Assembly (NCBI GenBank): GCA_012513435.1
Contig: JAAZCE010000007.1
Coordinates: forward strand, 31,894 to 95,893
DNA length: 64,000 nucleotides
Source: Clostridiales bacterium
GTDB lineage: Bacteria; Bacillota; Clostridia; Peptostreptococcales; Anaerovoracaceae
Direction of reading: 5' to 3'
Under the pieces are notes generated by a model. That model was not told the origin of the DNA and searched no databases. It was given only the letters and a program-made list of their open reading frames with translations. Of the stretch, positions 63,651 to 64,000 are shown piece by piece. Made by a program: the position numbers and the translations under genes. Numbering within the stretch: the stretch's first letter is position 1; every line of letters begins with the position of its first letter.

Positions 63651-63692
63651 TTATTTGTCTACCTTAGACATCAACACAACACACTCCACATG
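63651..63692 (-). pseudogene. rlmD/rum 3'-end remnant, right att-like site C of the 36-kb element
   Basis: The minus strand encodes HVECVVLMSKVDK and TAA, the expected C-terminus of RlmD. Codons further upstream do not read as RlmD, so the methylase body is not directly adjacent. The 24 bp at 63663-63686 pair with 27469-27492 (21 of 24). Read as the right attachment site, with another element beyond it. Confidence 0.6.
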
Positions 63693-63827
63693 ACTTGAGA
63701 GTATGGACAGAATCGCATACTCAACCCCATTGTTTTAGGTAATATGTCATAGGGCATTTTTACCCCTATTGTCTATGCCGGATGCCATTTCCGGTAATTA
63801 AATAGCGAACGTTTCCATGAAGGCATA

Positions 63828-64000
63828 TCAAGAATACTGTCTCACAATTTTCTCCCAGATTTCTTGTGTTTTAAGGTATTGCTGATAATGCTTTTTAACA
63901 TTTCTATTGTACTTTTCTAACTCTAATGAAATATTCATAAAATCCCTGCGTCCAAAATAATTACAAATACTAGGAAGCGATGCTGCAATCTGCTCTCTCA
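63828..64000 (-). CDS. C-terminus of an unrecognised protein, cut by the window edge
   Basis: Open minus-strand frame entering from the window edge and ending at TGA 63828-63830; the last 57 residues include REQIAASLPSICNYFGRRDF and YLKTQEIWEKIVRQYS. Charged and helical. It lies beyond the right att-like site, so it belongs to a neighbouring element or to host DNA. Not recognised. Confidence 0.5.
   Translation of the reverse strand, partial: REQIAASLPSICNYFGRRDFMNISLELEKYNRNVKKHYQQYLKTQEIWEKIVRQYS

Overview
The window looks like the chromosome of an anaerobic, endospore-forming member of the Clostridia (Bacillota). The evidence is a spoVAC-spoVAD-spoVAE cluster, an alpha/beta small acid-soluble spore protein, the oxygen-sensitive ribonucleotide reductase pair nrdD-nrdG, an acyl-CoA:acetate/4-hydroxybutyrate CoA-transferase of the butyrate-fermentation type, and strong AGGAGG ribosome binding sites. 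A more precise placement (for instance near the Anaerovoracaceae) would be a guess.

Region 1 (about 1-18.8 kb) is ordinary core chromosome: CoA-transferase, comEC, a class A penicillin-binding protein, spoVA genes, maf, a SASP gene, recG, an Asp23-family gene, rpmB, nrdD-nrdG, a GNAT gene and a lipoprotein. The lipoprotein appears to be a metal-site-less relative of the PepD (M20) dipeptidase.

Region 2 (about 18.9-27.3 kb) is a graveyard of small accessory genes on the minus strand: GNAT enzymes, two DUF1697 paralogues, a flavodoxin-ferredoxin protein, an MBL-fold hydrolase, a CatA-like acetyltransferase and a HEAT-like protein. Clear pseudogenes are mixed in: two GNAT genes, a TfoX remnant, a RhuM gene with two deletions and a nonsense codon, and an XRE regulator without its 5' end.

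Region 3 (about 27.47-63.69 kb) is read here as one roughly 36 kb mobile element, almost entirely on the minus strand. Both ends carry short coding remnants that match the 3' end of the 23S rRNA uracil methyltransferase gene rlmD/rum (peptide ECVVLMSK), differing only at third codon positions. A third such remnant lies at 23.6 kb, which suggests repeated insertion of elements at the rlmD 3' end. Reading from the right end inward, the element carries a FokI-like restriction-modification system; a small cargo block (258-aa unknown, PC4/YdbC-like, HEPN-like) closed by terminators; a replication module (sigma-like protein, SNF2 helicase, family A DNA polymerase, VirE/P4-type primase-helicase, VRR-NUC nuclease); an ArpU-like regulator and ParB-methylase; TerS, a tyrosine integrase and TerL; a PD-(D/E)XK-like moron; portal, scaffold, P22-like coat, two connector-type proteins and an Ig-domain protein; holin and amidase; three consecutive serine-recombinase genes (the middle one without a catalytic domain); and a tightly coupled operon (DUF1413, DUF6414-like, AAA+ ATPase, HNH nuclease, two unknowns) that looks like an undescribed defence system. 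There are no recognisable tail genes: no tape measure, tail tube, sheath, baseplate or fibre. The element is therefore either a tail-deleted prophage or a capsid-forming satellite-like element.

Region 4 (63.7-64 kb) is the start of further DNA beyond the right att-like site, with the C-terminus of an unrecognised protein. The body of rlmD is not in the window and is predicted to lie to the right. No tRNA, rRNA or CRISPR array was seen.
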